Shown in pieces: positions 42,101 through 53,198 of a stretch of 64,000 nt of DNA. A program made the position numbers and the translations under genes. This DNA is from Mesostigma viride (Eukaryota > Streptophyta > Mesostigmatophyceae > Mesostigmatales > Mesostigmataceae): contig RPFO01000229.1 in assembly GCA_009746045.1 (NCBI GenBank), positions 184,001 through 248,000 of the forward strand, in the 5' to 3' direction. Within the stretch, counting starts at the first letter, position 1. Every line of letters starts with the position of its first letter. Below the pieces are notes generated by a model. It did no database searches and was not told the origin of the DNA. It worked only from the letters and a program-made list of their open reading frames with translations.

Positions 42101-45100
42101 AGAATGTGCATTTTGAATTATGTTATAAGACCTAGGCACCTACCACTTCAGGGATGATAAACAATTAGTTGCTGAACAGTTTGAGCCATTGGGGTCATCA
42201 TTTGGGTGGGTATACCAGCAGTTACACCCAGTACAGCCCATAGGGGTACCGTTGGTAAAAAGCAACCAAGGGGTAGGGGTGGGCATACTACCTACTAATA
42301 TGGCCACCAACCATGCCAAACAATACATTTCCCTTCCACAATGATGGGGAAACATAACTGCATCATCACACTGCCCTTACATGGCACCTATGTGCAGGTG
42401 CTACCTTGTCCATGCACGTAGGTAACGTGGTACGGATACCCTACGCAAGGCATGCATTCTAGGAGGCAGCCACCAACAAACTAGTGATGTTGAGCCTATT
42501 TCAGCCTGCCCTAGCAAGGATAAACTAGGCCTAAGCTGCTATAGCTTGCCAGGTGATGGCCAGCACACCTGGTGGCACATGCTGTCAATGGGAAGCTTTT
42601 ACTCACCAGTTACGTGCTTGATGATGCCACAGCGACCAGCCAACTGCCTCACACTCATGCAATATGTGTATGGGAAATGTATAACAAACATATATGGAGG
42701 TATTCAAACCCATACAGCCTCTAAAACTTATCACCATCACCCTGTGGCAGGTCAACTGACTGAGGGAAGCATCTAAGAAGGGTGTTTTAGTAAGGGGCCA
42801 GGCCATCGCCAAGAAAGAGCATGAATAATGCAAAAAGAATGTGCTACACAAGCTAGAACGTATATATAAACGTCAAACATCGATAGGAAAACGATGCTTA
42901 AGCTTTACCAGGCATGGATGGCGTTACCTTGGCCCAGGCGGTGGCCGCAAAATGGCGCATTTCGGCACACCAAAGTTGTGCAGCATGGTCGCTGGATTCG
43001 GCGATTTCTGGCCACCCTTGCACGTTTACGACTACTATGTATCATAAAAAGTATAAAGAAACCGATATATCCTTTAAAATACGCCGGAAAGGTATTGCTG
43101 TCAACGTTTCTATCGTCCGGCCTGATCGCAGTTTTTTCCAGCAAGAACGCTGCCGACACCTATCAAAGGGCATTCCCGCGAACCAGAAATTGGCCTGTAT
43201 GATCTTTAGGACGTATAAAATCAATATCCTAAGTTTGGTCAGAAAATTCGAACGAAAACGTAAATGCCATGCGTGGGCGCAAGCCGCCATGGCCAGGTCG
43301 TCGTTTTCCGGAATGCACGTTGTACGTGAAAAAGTACCCTGACCCCTTGTACTTTGACCGGCCAGAACACCTCTATAACTTTGTCAGAAGTATGCAAACC
43401 CATATACCATGCTTTAGAGTATTTTATAAACTTTCGATCTTCTCAGCTAAACGTTTCCTAATTCTCAATAGTTTTCGCGGCATTTGGTCGCCCGAGAAGG
43501 GGCCGATGCATCGGCTGGAACTCGATTTTTGGCGGAAAATCGGCCGCAAGACCATTTAGGGGTTAATGATAAATATTCAAGTATTATGCTAGTATGAATA
43601 GTCCGTTTTTGTTTGTTTGTTTGTTTGTTTGTTTGTTTGTTTGTTTGTTTGTTTGTTTGTTTGTTTGTTTGTTTGTTTGTTTGTTTGTTTGTTTGTTTGT
43701 TTGTTTGTTTGTTTGTTTGTTTGTTTGTTTGTTTGTTTGTTTGTTTGTTTGTTTGTTTGTTTGTTTGTTTGTTTGTTTGTTTGTTTGTTTGTTTGTTTGT
43801 TTGTTTGTTTGTTTGTTTGTTTGTTTGTTTGTTTGTTTGTTTGTTTGTTTTTGTCTTCAATGAATTGATTAGTGTTACATTGACAGGAATGTGTGGCGAG
43901 ACCCCGGGGCTCATTGAAGTGCTGTCAATGCCGTAGACAAACTTGGGGTCATGAAAAGTAGTTATCCCTCAACTGCTCAACAATCCTTTAGGGCTCTACT
44001 GCAGCCCCAGCCATCACATTATGCCTTCAAAGTGTCTAGTACTAAGGCATGCGATTCATACTGAGGGCATTATTTAGTCTCTTAATAAATTGCCAACCAT
44101 TCTAGGCTTCAGTAGTCGTGGATCAAGTGTGACCGGGCATCTGCCCATTCACGTCGTGACACCCTGTCCCCTTGACATTCCCACTCCATGCCCCGCGGCC
44201 CAGAACACTCGCCTGCTCGGTGACGTCGGCAAGTGCAAGGGTGAGGTGGCGTCACTGGAGGCGATGCTGTCCCAGTTTGAGGCCAGCGCCAAGGCGGAGA
44301 AGGAGGCGCATGCGCAGCAGCTGGCTCAGCTGCAGGCGGCTTCCGCCAAGGCGGCCGAGGTGACTGTGGCGACGGAGGCCAAGGTGGCGTTCTTGGAGGG
44401 CGAGCTGAGCGCCAAGGAGGCGGCGATGACGTGGCACGCGCGCGAGGCGGCGGCCAAGCAGGAGCAGCTGCGGGCGGAGGTGGAGGAGCTCAAGCTGCAC
44501 GTGGCCGGCAAGCAGGTGAGGGGAAGGGGGAAGAAGCAGAGACCATGGGGAAGCAGTGCTGCATCTGAGTCTAGGCTTGTTTCCCTTATTCCTATCGTTT
44601 GTGAAGCGCAAGCAAATATTCATTTGGCTGTAGGGTAAGAGCCCCTCTTCTTTGCCTCATGTACTCCACCTTCCGCTTCCCTAGCGCCCCTTCTTATTCT
44701 CCATTATAACAAGATGGCCCCCTGTATGCCTTTCCTTCACATATACTATAGTAGTATCATATCACTCAACCTGCATCACATATCCTTTTGCATCATAGCT
44801 TTCAAGTTGAAACCACATATCACCCACCAAATATCGTGTGCTCATCGCCCCCCATGCGCATCCTTCCCCGCATAAATATAAATATCTTTCCCCTCCCCCA
44901 GGCGCTGATCGAGGAGCAGGAGAAGACATCGGCCAGCCTGCGCGAGGCGCTTGAGGCCACCCGCGGCGACGCAGGCAGCAAGGGGGAGCTGATAGCGCAC
45001 CTGCGCGCGCAGGTGGCCGCCACCGAGGCCGCTCTGACAACGTCACGCTCCGAGTCGGACACGCTCACGGGCCAGCGGGAGCAGCTCCAGAGACAGGTGG

Positions 45101-48100
45101 CGGAGACCAAGGCCAGCCTGGCCGCCACCGCCGAGGCTCTCTCCGCGCTCACGTCCCAGCACGCGTCGCTGGCCGCTGAGCGCGAGCAGCTGGCCACGCA
45201 GCTGGCGGCCGTGCGCGCCCACGAGGCGGCGCTGGAGCGCCAGGTCGCGGCCTCCGGGGAGGACGGCGCGCGGCTGGCGGGGGAGCTGGCGGAGGCGCAG
45301 GTGCGGATGCAAGAAGCGGTGCGCGCCCACGCGGCCGAGGTGGCCAAGCTCAGCGGCGCGGTGGAGGGCGCGCGCGGCGACGCGGCGCTCCTGCGGGAGC
45401 AGCTGGAGGAGAGCCGTGCGGAGGCGGAGCAGCTCAAGGGGGCGCTCGTGGCCTCTCGTGCCGAGGCAGGCGCGCTGGCGGCGGCGTGTGCCGAGCGGCA
45501 GCAGGAGATAACCCGGCTCAAGGACGAGGCGGCGCGGCTGGCCGAGGAGCGGTCGCAGACACGGTCCGCGCTGGAGGGCAAGGTGGAGGTGGTGGAGCTG
45601 CTCACCGCCGAGGTGAGGGAGCGCGAGGGACAGGTGGCGGCGCTGGAGGGTGCGCTGCAGGAGGCGCGGGCCGAGATGGCCACCGTGCGCGCAGCGCTGC
45701 AGGAGGAGGAGACAAAGGTGCACCGCCGGTACGTCACCACACGTGCCATCAGCATGGTCCGTGGTTTTTCATTTGTTGTAGCAGGAATGCTTGCCACCAT
45801 GGTCCGTGGTCCATGCTACAGTGATACTGGTTGGATGTGTTGCCCTCGTGTTAGGAAACATGTATAGAAAGAAGCGCGGAAAGAAATAGTATAACTCGTG
45901 CATCGGCATTGCGAAGTAGTATGCCAACGCCGTGCCTCCCTCGTCATTTCCAGCTTCTTCCCCCCGGGTACCCAACCAACTTTTTCATCGAGCTGCTTTC
46001 ATATCCCCGGTTTCCCCCCGGCTATTCTCTCTGGCCCCGATCCCCCCCCCCCCCACCTACCCCCCTATCCAATTGCTCCCCCTCAGGGACGGCATTTTTT
46101 CATCGAGCTGCTTTCATATCCCCGGTCTCCCCCCGGCTGTTCTCTCTGGCCCCGATTCCCCCCCCCCCCTCCTACCCCCCTATCCAATGGCTCCCCCTCA
46201 GGGACGGCATGATCGTGGAGCTGGAGGAGATGCTGGGCCACCGCGTGGAGGAGGTGGAGGCGCTCTCCCTCGCGCGGCTAGCACTGGAGGAGGACAAGGG
46301 GCGGCTGACGGAGGAGCTGGCACACGCCACGCAGGCTGCCGCCGCCACCCGTGAGGCTGCGCAAGAGATGGCGGCCACGCTGGAGGCGCGCGTGGAGGAG
46401 CTGTCGACCGGCCTGGCCACGGCGGAGGCCTCGCTAGCACACCGTGAGCACGAGGTGGAGGAGCTGGAGGGCGAGCGCGCCGCACTACAAGGCCAGCTGG
46501 AGGCGACGCGCGCGGGGGCTTACTCGGCCCGCGCCGAGTCGCAGGAGCGGATCGCGTCGCTCGTGAGTCAGCTGGCGGAGCTGCGCGTGTCGCTGGACGG
46601 GACCGAGGACGCGCTGGAGGCAGCGCGGGGCCAGGCCGCGGCGCTGCAGGGCGAGCGCGACCGGCTGGTGAAGGAGCTGGGCAAGGAGCGGTCAGAGGCG
46701 GATTCGGCGCGCGCCGAGGCCGAGGGCCGGGTCGGCGCGCTGCGGATGCAAGTCTCGGAGCTGGAGGCGGCGGTCGCGCGTGCCAACGAGTCGCTCGCGG
46801 TGGCCACCGAGGAAGGCGGCGCACGGGCGGCGCGCGTGGCGGCGCTCACACAGGACCTGGAGGCCAAGGGCGCCGAGGCGGTGAGCCTGCGGGGCAAGCT
46901 GCGCGAGGCCGAGGCGCTGCTGGCGGCGCGCGAGGAGGCGCTGGCGAGCCGCGGGCGCGCGCTGGAGGACGCGGGCACGGAGGCCGGCCGCCTGCAGGCG
47001 CAGGTGAAGGAGCTGGTCAAGGGCATCGCGGCGGCTGAGGTGGAGAAGGACCGGCTGGCGGCGACGGTGGCGGCGCAGCTGGCGGCGATCCAGGAGCAAG
47101 AGGCGGCGCTGCGGGAAAGCGAGGCGGCACTGCGGGAGCGCGACACGCGCATCCGGGAGCGCGAGGGCATGGTGGCGGAGCGCGACGAGACGATTCGGGA
47201 GCGTGACCGGGCGATCCTGGGGGGGATACGCGAGAAGGAGGCGGCGGTGGAGGCCAGCGAGGCGGAGGCTGCGCGGCTCCGGGAGGTGATCACTGCGCTG
47301 GAGGCCAAGGTGAGGAGCCTCGAGGCGCGGTGCGCGGCGCTCGAGGGGGACTTGAAGAGGGAGATGGCAGCGGCCGCGACGTCCGCCGAAGAGGCGGCGC
47401 AGGCGCGTGCGCAGCTGGAGGCCCGCCTGGCCGCACTGGAGGTGCGGCTGGGGGAGGCCAAGATCGAGCTGGCGAGCCGCGGGGGCTTGATCACGCGGCT
47501 GGAGGGCGAGCTAGCGGACGCGAGGGCGTCAGCGGCGCGCACGACCGCTGACGCAGAAGCGGCGGCGGCGCGCGCGGCGGAAGAGATCGAGGACCTGAGC
47601 GTGAGTGGTGGGGGGGCCAGGGGGGGGGGGGCAGGGGCGGGGTGTAAAACCTGAATGAGGGCATTGCGTATCTTGTATTCGCCACGTTGGATCTCATGGG
47701 ATTCCTGCTCATGTGTAAAGAGAGCATGTTATTGGTCTCAAGATTGTACTACGAAAGCTTTGTGCACGTGTGCATGTACTGGCAGTGTCTTTTCTTTTTT
47801 CTCACCCGCATGCCAATCTCTCCTGCAATGCTTATGATGCCATCATTGGACACGTGCTTGGGATTTAGTGCACCCTCAGTGAATGCCGGAGTCTCCTAGT
47901 GTGTAGCCTGAACTAATTAGTTGGCACATTTATTCATGCCTGTTGGTGCTCCTCATCACCAACCAACGACATGGGATTGGAATGCCACCTTTGCGCACCC
48001 ACCCACGCGCGCGTGCCAGGTGGCGGTGTCAGCGCGGGACGCCAAGGTGGGCGCGCTCAAGTCGGCGCTGGAGGAGAAGCGGTCCGAGGTGGAGCTTCTG

Positions 48101-51045
48101 ATCAAGGAGAACCGCGCCAAGGACGAGGAGCTGCTGCGTGTGGAGCGGCTGGCAAACGAGCGCGGGGCTGAGCTGTCGTCCGCCACCGCGCGGCTGGCCG
48201 ACCGCGACGGCGACCTGGGCTCGCTCAACGCGCTCAAGAAGAAGCAGGCGGCGTTCATCATCTCGCTGGAGCAGGAGATCCAGGAGCTGGCCAAGGACAA
48301 GGACGCCGCGCTCGCGCGCATCGAGGTGCTGCACGCTGAGGTGAGGGGCGAGCGCGAGGCGGCCGCGCGGCTGCGCGCCGACGCCAAGGGGGTCGCACGC
48401 GCGTCCGCCGCGCTGGAGGCCGCGATAATGCACGTGCGCGCCAAGCAGGGCGGGGGGTTCTCCGTGGGGGCCTCGCGCACACGCGGCGCCAGCGTGTCCA
48501 CCGGGTCCGGCACGCCCGAGCAGGCCGCGGGGAAATCCGGGAAGGAGTCCCCCCGGTCGCCAAAGTCAGCCGCGGCCGGAACCACGCTCCTGGAGGAGCA
48601 GGTGGAGGAGGTGGTGCGCATCCTCAAGAAGCAGAAAGAGACGGCGGATGCCAAGGAGGCGGCAGCCGAGGCGGCAGAGCGCGAGCTGGCGGCGGAGCGC
48701 GCGCGCGTGGCCGAGTTCGGCGCGGCAACCGAGGCGGCAGAGCGCGCGCAGCAGAAGATGCTGCGCGAGCTGGGCAAGCTGGAGGCCGATGCGAGGGCAC
48801 GCGCGGACAAGGCTGCGCTGGCGTCCGCGCAGACGCTGGTGGACGCCGCCCACGAGGTCCGCGACGCGGCGCTCGCGAGGGTGAGTTGCCACGCCGACGA
48901 TGGCTCCTGTTTGCGCGATCAGACCAATGGGCGTGTGGACTTTGGACAGACGTGTGCAGGAAGCAGGGGGAGGGGAGTTTCCATATTTTTCATAGCCCTT
49001 GTGGATGTTCAAGCTGTTTTCTGGTTGGTGTACGTCGTCAGGGATGGCTAGGAACCACCGTAGCAGTGACTCAACCCTCCAAATTTTATGCTATCTATAT
49101 TGTATATCTTGGTGGATGTATTTCCGATGTCATGGTCGGTACATTTCTGATTATCGATCTCCTCAGGACCTTAGGTGGAAGCCATCAGAAGTAAGTTGTA
49201 CAAGCCACTAACTTATCTGTTTTATGCTATGTGCACTCCAAACCCTGTTTGATGCCTTATATTCAGGACTTAAATTTTCTTTTACTGCCCCCGCCCCCAC
49301 CCCCCATCCTCCCCGCACCCCCAGGTGGACAACATCAAGGATGCTGTGCGCGCCAACCTGCTGGTGCTGGAGACGGAGCTCCTGCGGCTGAGCGAGGAGA
49401 ACAAGACGCTGCACCGTCAAGTGACCGAGCTGGAGGGCAGCCTGCAGGTGGCCATGGAGATGCATGCGCAGCTGGTGGACCACACCAACCTCAAGCAGAA
49501 GATCCACCACCACATGAAGGTGAGCAAAGGGGGGGAGGGGGGGGAAGGGGGGGGGATGTTAGTGTTCTTGGGGCTTAGTGCTCTTGCTGATGCGGAAAAC
49601 TCACCACCACATTGAGGTAAGCCGTATGCGTGCGTGTGTTTGTATGTGTGTATCCTTGTTTCTAAGCGAATCAGGCACTGCCGCATGGGGGTGAGAACAA
49701 GATATATCACGCTGGTGCATGACGCAATAGAAGCAAGGGTCAGGTCTCCAACCCAGAAGTCATCTCTACTTTTGACTTGGTTGCAACACGGCAGGGCGAG
49801 GCACTCACTTAAAGGGTCCTGTACTCCTGCCCTTGCTCCTTTCCGTGTGCTCCTTGTCCCGCCCACCTCACCCCACTTGTCGCCCCACCCTCTCTCTGTG
49901 CCGGTGGCCAGATCAAGAACAACCTGGAGCAGGTGCGCAAGGACAAGGTGGCGCTGGAGATCGAGAAGACGCTGCTGGAACAGGCCATCCGGTACCTCGC
50001 ACGATCGCCGCACCTGCAGGTGGGCCGCGCACGCAGCTTGGGGTCGTTCGACCACGACCCACATCACCGCCTTTTTTACATGGTTTGAGACAAGACACGT
50101 TTGAGTCTAGCATCATGGAATACATGGAGTAAACAGAAGCAGTAAAAGCCGTGCATTGAAAGCAGGGTCATTTTGGATCGTTTGGCAGTCCGGATATTCT
50201 ATCGGCAAAATTTGGTCTCAGAGCCATATCGCATTCATCGATTATTACTTTTTTCCCAGTACTGTTCGCCCATTATTAATCAACAATATCGACATTGGTG
50301 CTGATACGTTCGGTTGCTGACACATCGCTGACAAAGGTGGTTTGTTGCGTGGTTTGCGCATGCCCCGGCTTTATCATGCCCTTTTTTTTCTATATTTTTA
50401 CCTCATATGTCTTTCCCCCCCCTCTGCTACTTGTGTTTGGCTTCCCTGTCCGCTATCCCCCCCCCTCCCTCCAGGGCGAGTTCCTGGTCCCTGTGTCCAC
50501 CTTCTCCGCGTTGCAGGCCACGGGCGCGCTGGGCCCTGCGGGCGCCACCAGCGCGCTGCACGCCTCGCTCGACAAGTCATCGCTCTCCGCCTCTCTACCC
50601 TCCGATCCGCGCGAGGCCCGCCCGGGCGGCGTGCACCGCCGGCCCTCGAACGCGGGCGCCTCGTTCGCCGAGTACCTTGCGCATGGTGGGGGGCTGGGCA
50701 CCGCGTCATCGGCCGCGATGCTGGAGGGGAGCGGCCGCGAGCAGCACCCGATAGGGACGCCGCACGAGGTGCATGCTTACCCTCGCATCCGCAGTCGCAG
50801 TCGCAGTCGCAGTCGCAGTCGCAGTCGCAGTCGCAGTCGCAGTCGCAGTCGCAGTCGCAGTCGCAGTCGCAGTCGCAGTCGCAGTCGCAGTCGCAGTCGC
50901 AGTCGCAGTCGCAGTCGCAGTCGCGGTCGCGGTCGCGGTCGCGGTCGCGGTCGCGGTTGCAGTCGCAGTCGCAGTCGCAATCACAGTTGGCCCTTTGCAC
51001 TTCGTTTCTATTGTCGCTTTTGCTGTTGTCGCTGTTACTGTTGTC

Positions 51046-51092
<47 letters not shown>

Positions 51093-52225
51093 CGTCGCTG
51101 TTGCTGTTGTCGCTGGTGGTGGGGGTGCCGCTGCCGCTGCCGGTGCTGGTGCTGGTGGTGGTGGCGTTGTGGGGCACGTTGCAAACATGCGCGCGCGCAG
51201 CTTGGTCATCATAGACAATGGTTTAGTGGTCCATTCACGTGGGTGGTTGCCTAGTCTTGCCAGTTTTGTGAAGACTCTCACAATCAGCGCTTCTGCCTTG
51301 CCATCCCTCGGCGACACCTGTCCCCCTCGCATCACCCAAATGTCGCAGAAGCTGTCACCCAAGGTGGAGGAGATCGAGGCCAAGATCGTGGCCAAGGTGC
51401 GTGCGGGCAGGGTGGTGGCGTCACTTCTCCGCCATCTGCCCCGTAGATGCCCACATGCAATTGGTTTCCCTGTCACTGCTTGGGGACCCTGAAAGAATGG
51501 GTCGCCTTGCCATACCACACCCTCTGCTGCGATTCCTCTTCTGTTTCATAGTTTTTTGGGTGGTTATGGGGGATGCATGCGTGCAGCGGTTCCCTCGTGC
51601 GAGTCATGGTGATCCGTGCGTTGAGGAACTACTTCAGTACTAGAGTACTAGTTTGGCCTTCATTTCCACGAGGGGTGTGAGTTACGAAAAATTGTACACG
51701 CCAGTCGCAGCCAACTGTAGCATTTGTGTGGCGCCATGCCCGTTTTTTCTCGCTCTGCTTGCACTTTCTCTATCTGTATGCCTCTATGTGTTTCTTTTCT
51801 AAGATCTTTCCTAAAAACTTGACCCCTCCCCTTGTCCCCTCCACAATGTCACAAATGGCGCCCGGCAGATCCGCTCCGTCTGCCAGCGCAAGCGCAAGCT
51901 GCTGGGTCAGGTGCTGGATGGCGATGTGCAGGCCGACATCGAGGCCATCCTGGACAAGGCAAACGACGGGAAGGCCGCCAGCCCGGCCAGTGCCGGCGGC
52001 GGCAGCAACATGGGCAGCCCTGGGGAGCCCATCATGAGCCAATCGCTGCCCACGCGCATCCACCGGTCGTCAGTCACGCGGCACGGCCACATCCCGCTGC
52101 CGCCGTCGCAGCTGTCGTCGGACCGTCCGCCGCTGGACTCAAGCCTCACGCGGCTGCTGCCCAAGCCGGTGTACGACGATGGGCCAAGTAGCCTCAACAG
52201 CTCGCTGGAGAAGAGCAAGAAGTAA
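36117..52225 (+). CDS. HMMR/RHAMM-like giant coiled-coil protein, 15 exons, 2169 aa
   Basis: Exons: 36117-37704, 38558-38671, 39165-39236, 39704-39731, 40354-40570, 41553-41642, 44204-44515, 44902-45728, 46202-47600, 48020-48880, 49325-49519, 49912-50019, 50475-50768, 51349-51396, 51869-52225. All are GT-AG and all phases agree. Residues 1-500 are acidic and disordered, with three copies of [K/R]Y[T/S/A]SAD and a KRRVSF motif (V397). Residues about 512-536 (SAPRFMDPSFITPGPGAYD) resemble the N-terminus of human HMMR (FNDPSG...PSPGAYD) and sperm-tail PG repeats. Heptad-rich coiled coil runs from about 600 to 1935. DHTNLKQKIHHHMK (about 1888-1901) matches the HMMR/KIF15 C-terminal HQNLKQKI motif. 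The tail is Ser/Pro-rich. It is probably a microtubule- or spindle/centrosome-associated scaffold; there is no kinesin motor. A 5' partial copy lies at 29-33.6 kb. Confidence 0.8.
38715..38745 (+). repeat. Echo of coiled-coil gene exon 2 3' edge
   Basis: GTTGTGATTGAGCACGGTGA repeats, with changes, the true donor edge ATTGTTATCGAGCATGGTGA (38656-38675) about 57 bp downstream. The same pair exists in the partial copy (31678-31697 and 31739-31758), so it predates that duplication. Confidence 0.6.
40636..40787. repeat. (GGGGGGGA)n tract in intron 5
   Basis: This purine array begins where the partial copy at 33.6 kb stops matching, so the 3' border of the duplication falls on its edge. It is G-quadruplex-prone and non-coding. 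Confidence 0.95.
40925..41552. other. Rest of intron 5 with an unexplained 60-codon frame
   Basis: A short frame at 41188-41370 (starting MSCRTQFVHSGSTTRFAGGY) has a non-repetitive composition and is followed by an AATAAA at 41391. It may be a remnant of an inserted gene or transposon. I recognise no family. Around 41430-41510 the words AACCCATGTATGA and TAACCC recur. Confidence 0.3.
41643..41874. repeat. ~55-bp minisatellite starting at exon 6 donor
   Basis: Four units of roughly 55-60 bp (AGGGCTTTCTTAATGATAAA and onward, then ATGCTAGTATGAATAGTCCG) start immediately after the splice donor. The first unit begins CAGCAGGGCTTTC, so the array apparently grew from the exon-intron junction. A further partial unit continues at 43563-43606, beyond the inserted TTAA element. 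Confidence 0.9.
41871..43566. mobile_element. TTAA-flanked TIR element in intron 6 (1688 bp)
   Basis: The element proper is 41875-43562, between TTAA at 41871-41874 and TTAA at 43563-43566. Terminal inverted repeats are CCCCTAAATGGTCT (14 bp). It interrupts a minisatellite whose other units read CTTTCTTAATGATAA at the same point, which gives the empty site directly. Removing the element and one TTAA restores that sequence exactly. Subterminal GATAAATCGGCTGG and GGAAAATCGGCCGC are also partly inverted. There is no recognisable transposase. Confidence 0.88.
43604..43853. repeat. (TTTG)n microsatellite
   Basis: A tetranucleotide array of about 250 bp in intron 6, directly following the last minisatellite unit. 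Confidence 0.97.
45984..46212 (+). repeat. Tandem duplication including exon 9 acceptor
   Basis: Two copies of a unit of about 115 bp lie in tandem (TTCATCGAGCTGCTTTCATA, CTCTCTGGCCCCGAT, then the C-run and CTCAGGGACGGCAT). The second contains the real acceptor at 46201. The first carries the same AG and the first bases of exon 9, so it offers a near-identical decoy acceptor about 115 bp upstream. Confidence 0.9.
49585..49625 (+). repeat. Echo of exon 11 3' edge
   Basis: ACTCACCACCACATTGAGGT, followed by AAGC, copies the true donor edge ATCCACCACCACATGAAGGT (49502-49521) about 95 bp into intron 11. Confidence 0.75.
50788..50985. repeat. (CAGTCG)n hexamer array just inside intron 13
   Basis: About 30 hexamer units start roughly 20 bp after the exon 13 donor, in frame with exon 13. 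Reading through the donor would give a long Ser-Arg dipeptide run. As modelled it is intronic. The remaining intron is (TGTTGC)n-like from about 51000 to 51110. Confidence 0.9.
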
Positions 52226-52539
52226 GGGGGTTGGGTGGATGGGTGATGGCTCTAGGGCTGGACATCCTGAACCCAGCTCTGGGGAACTGTACACTTAACA
52301 TGTGCGGCGGACGTATGGCATCTTTGGTTGTTGGCATTTCTTACAATGTGGAATATATGTCGCAAGTTGTTGCATGGAACCTCCTGAGATGGCGGCTGCC
52401 TTGCAAAGCTGCTAGCGCGACCATGCGCTCATTAACTGGTGCCGCGCTTGTGTGATTGGTACTTAGGCCAGGCTATCCAATTGATGTGTAGGCCATGGGC
52501 TCATCGGCCACGAGAGCCAATGCCTACAGCCAAGGTCTT
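52226..52539. other. 3' flank of the coiled-coil gene
   Basis: Presumed 3' UTR and spacer. No polyadenylation signal or other gene can be assigned. Confidence 0.35.
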
Positions 52540-53182
52540 TGTTACGTCCCCGCCCAGACTCCTAACCTGAGCTATGTAGCGAAAGATCTACCATGCCGGA
52601 ATTAGGAAGATTCAAGGTGGCCTACTACAGATTGCGCTTCACGACTGGGGTCGTGAGATATCTGGCACCGCGACTTGATGCCAAGCTAATTAATACACAC
52701 TTATAATGGCTAGCAAGACCAATTACAAATGGATAGTTGCCCCAGGTTTAATATGAAGGCGTCATCGCACTTAACATTCATCAAACCAAGAGAGCGAGAC
52801 TCTCGTCCTCGGACCAAGTTCACCTAGGTCTGCCACCAAGCTGGCAAGGGGCGCCGACCTTCCAAAACATACAGTCCACACTGGATCCTCGGGTCGACAT
52901 CTACCCTCGCCTACAGAATCCACGCCGAGTACAATATCTCAACTAGCTATAAAGTACGCAGCGCGGCGCGACTGCACCGGCCCCTAGAAGATCGCATACA
53001 TCAACCTAGGCCCAAAATAACTTGTCCGAATCACACAAACTATCATAGTTCCAAAAAAAAGTCCTGACCAAGGGACAATTCCCAAATTAAGTCCCGAAAT
53101 GAGTCCCAAAGTCCTACGGACTATGACAACAAGCCATAATTTATTCCATTGTTGCGCCCGTTCCAAGGGTCGGGCCGCAACA
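52540..53182 (-). mobile_element. Putative LTR of a retrotransposon with adjacent polypurine tract
   Basis: The 643-bp segment begins TGTTACG and ends CGCAACA, which form imperfect inverted termini. Immediately to the right, on the minus strand, lies the purine run CAGGGAGGGGGAGGAG (53183-53198), placed exactly where a polypurine tract precedes a 3' LTR. No pol motifs or second LTR are found, so the element would be a truncated or non-autonomous minus-strand copy. Confidence 0.4.
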
Positions 53183-53198
53183 CTCCTCCCCCTCCCTG

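Noticed and set aside
45043-45723. Leu/Arg/His-rich minus-strand frames opposite the coiled-coil exons
   Set aside because: They are shadows of the GC-rich plus-strand exons, which have consistent splice phases and heptad structure.
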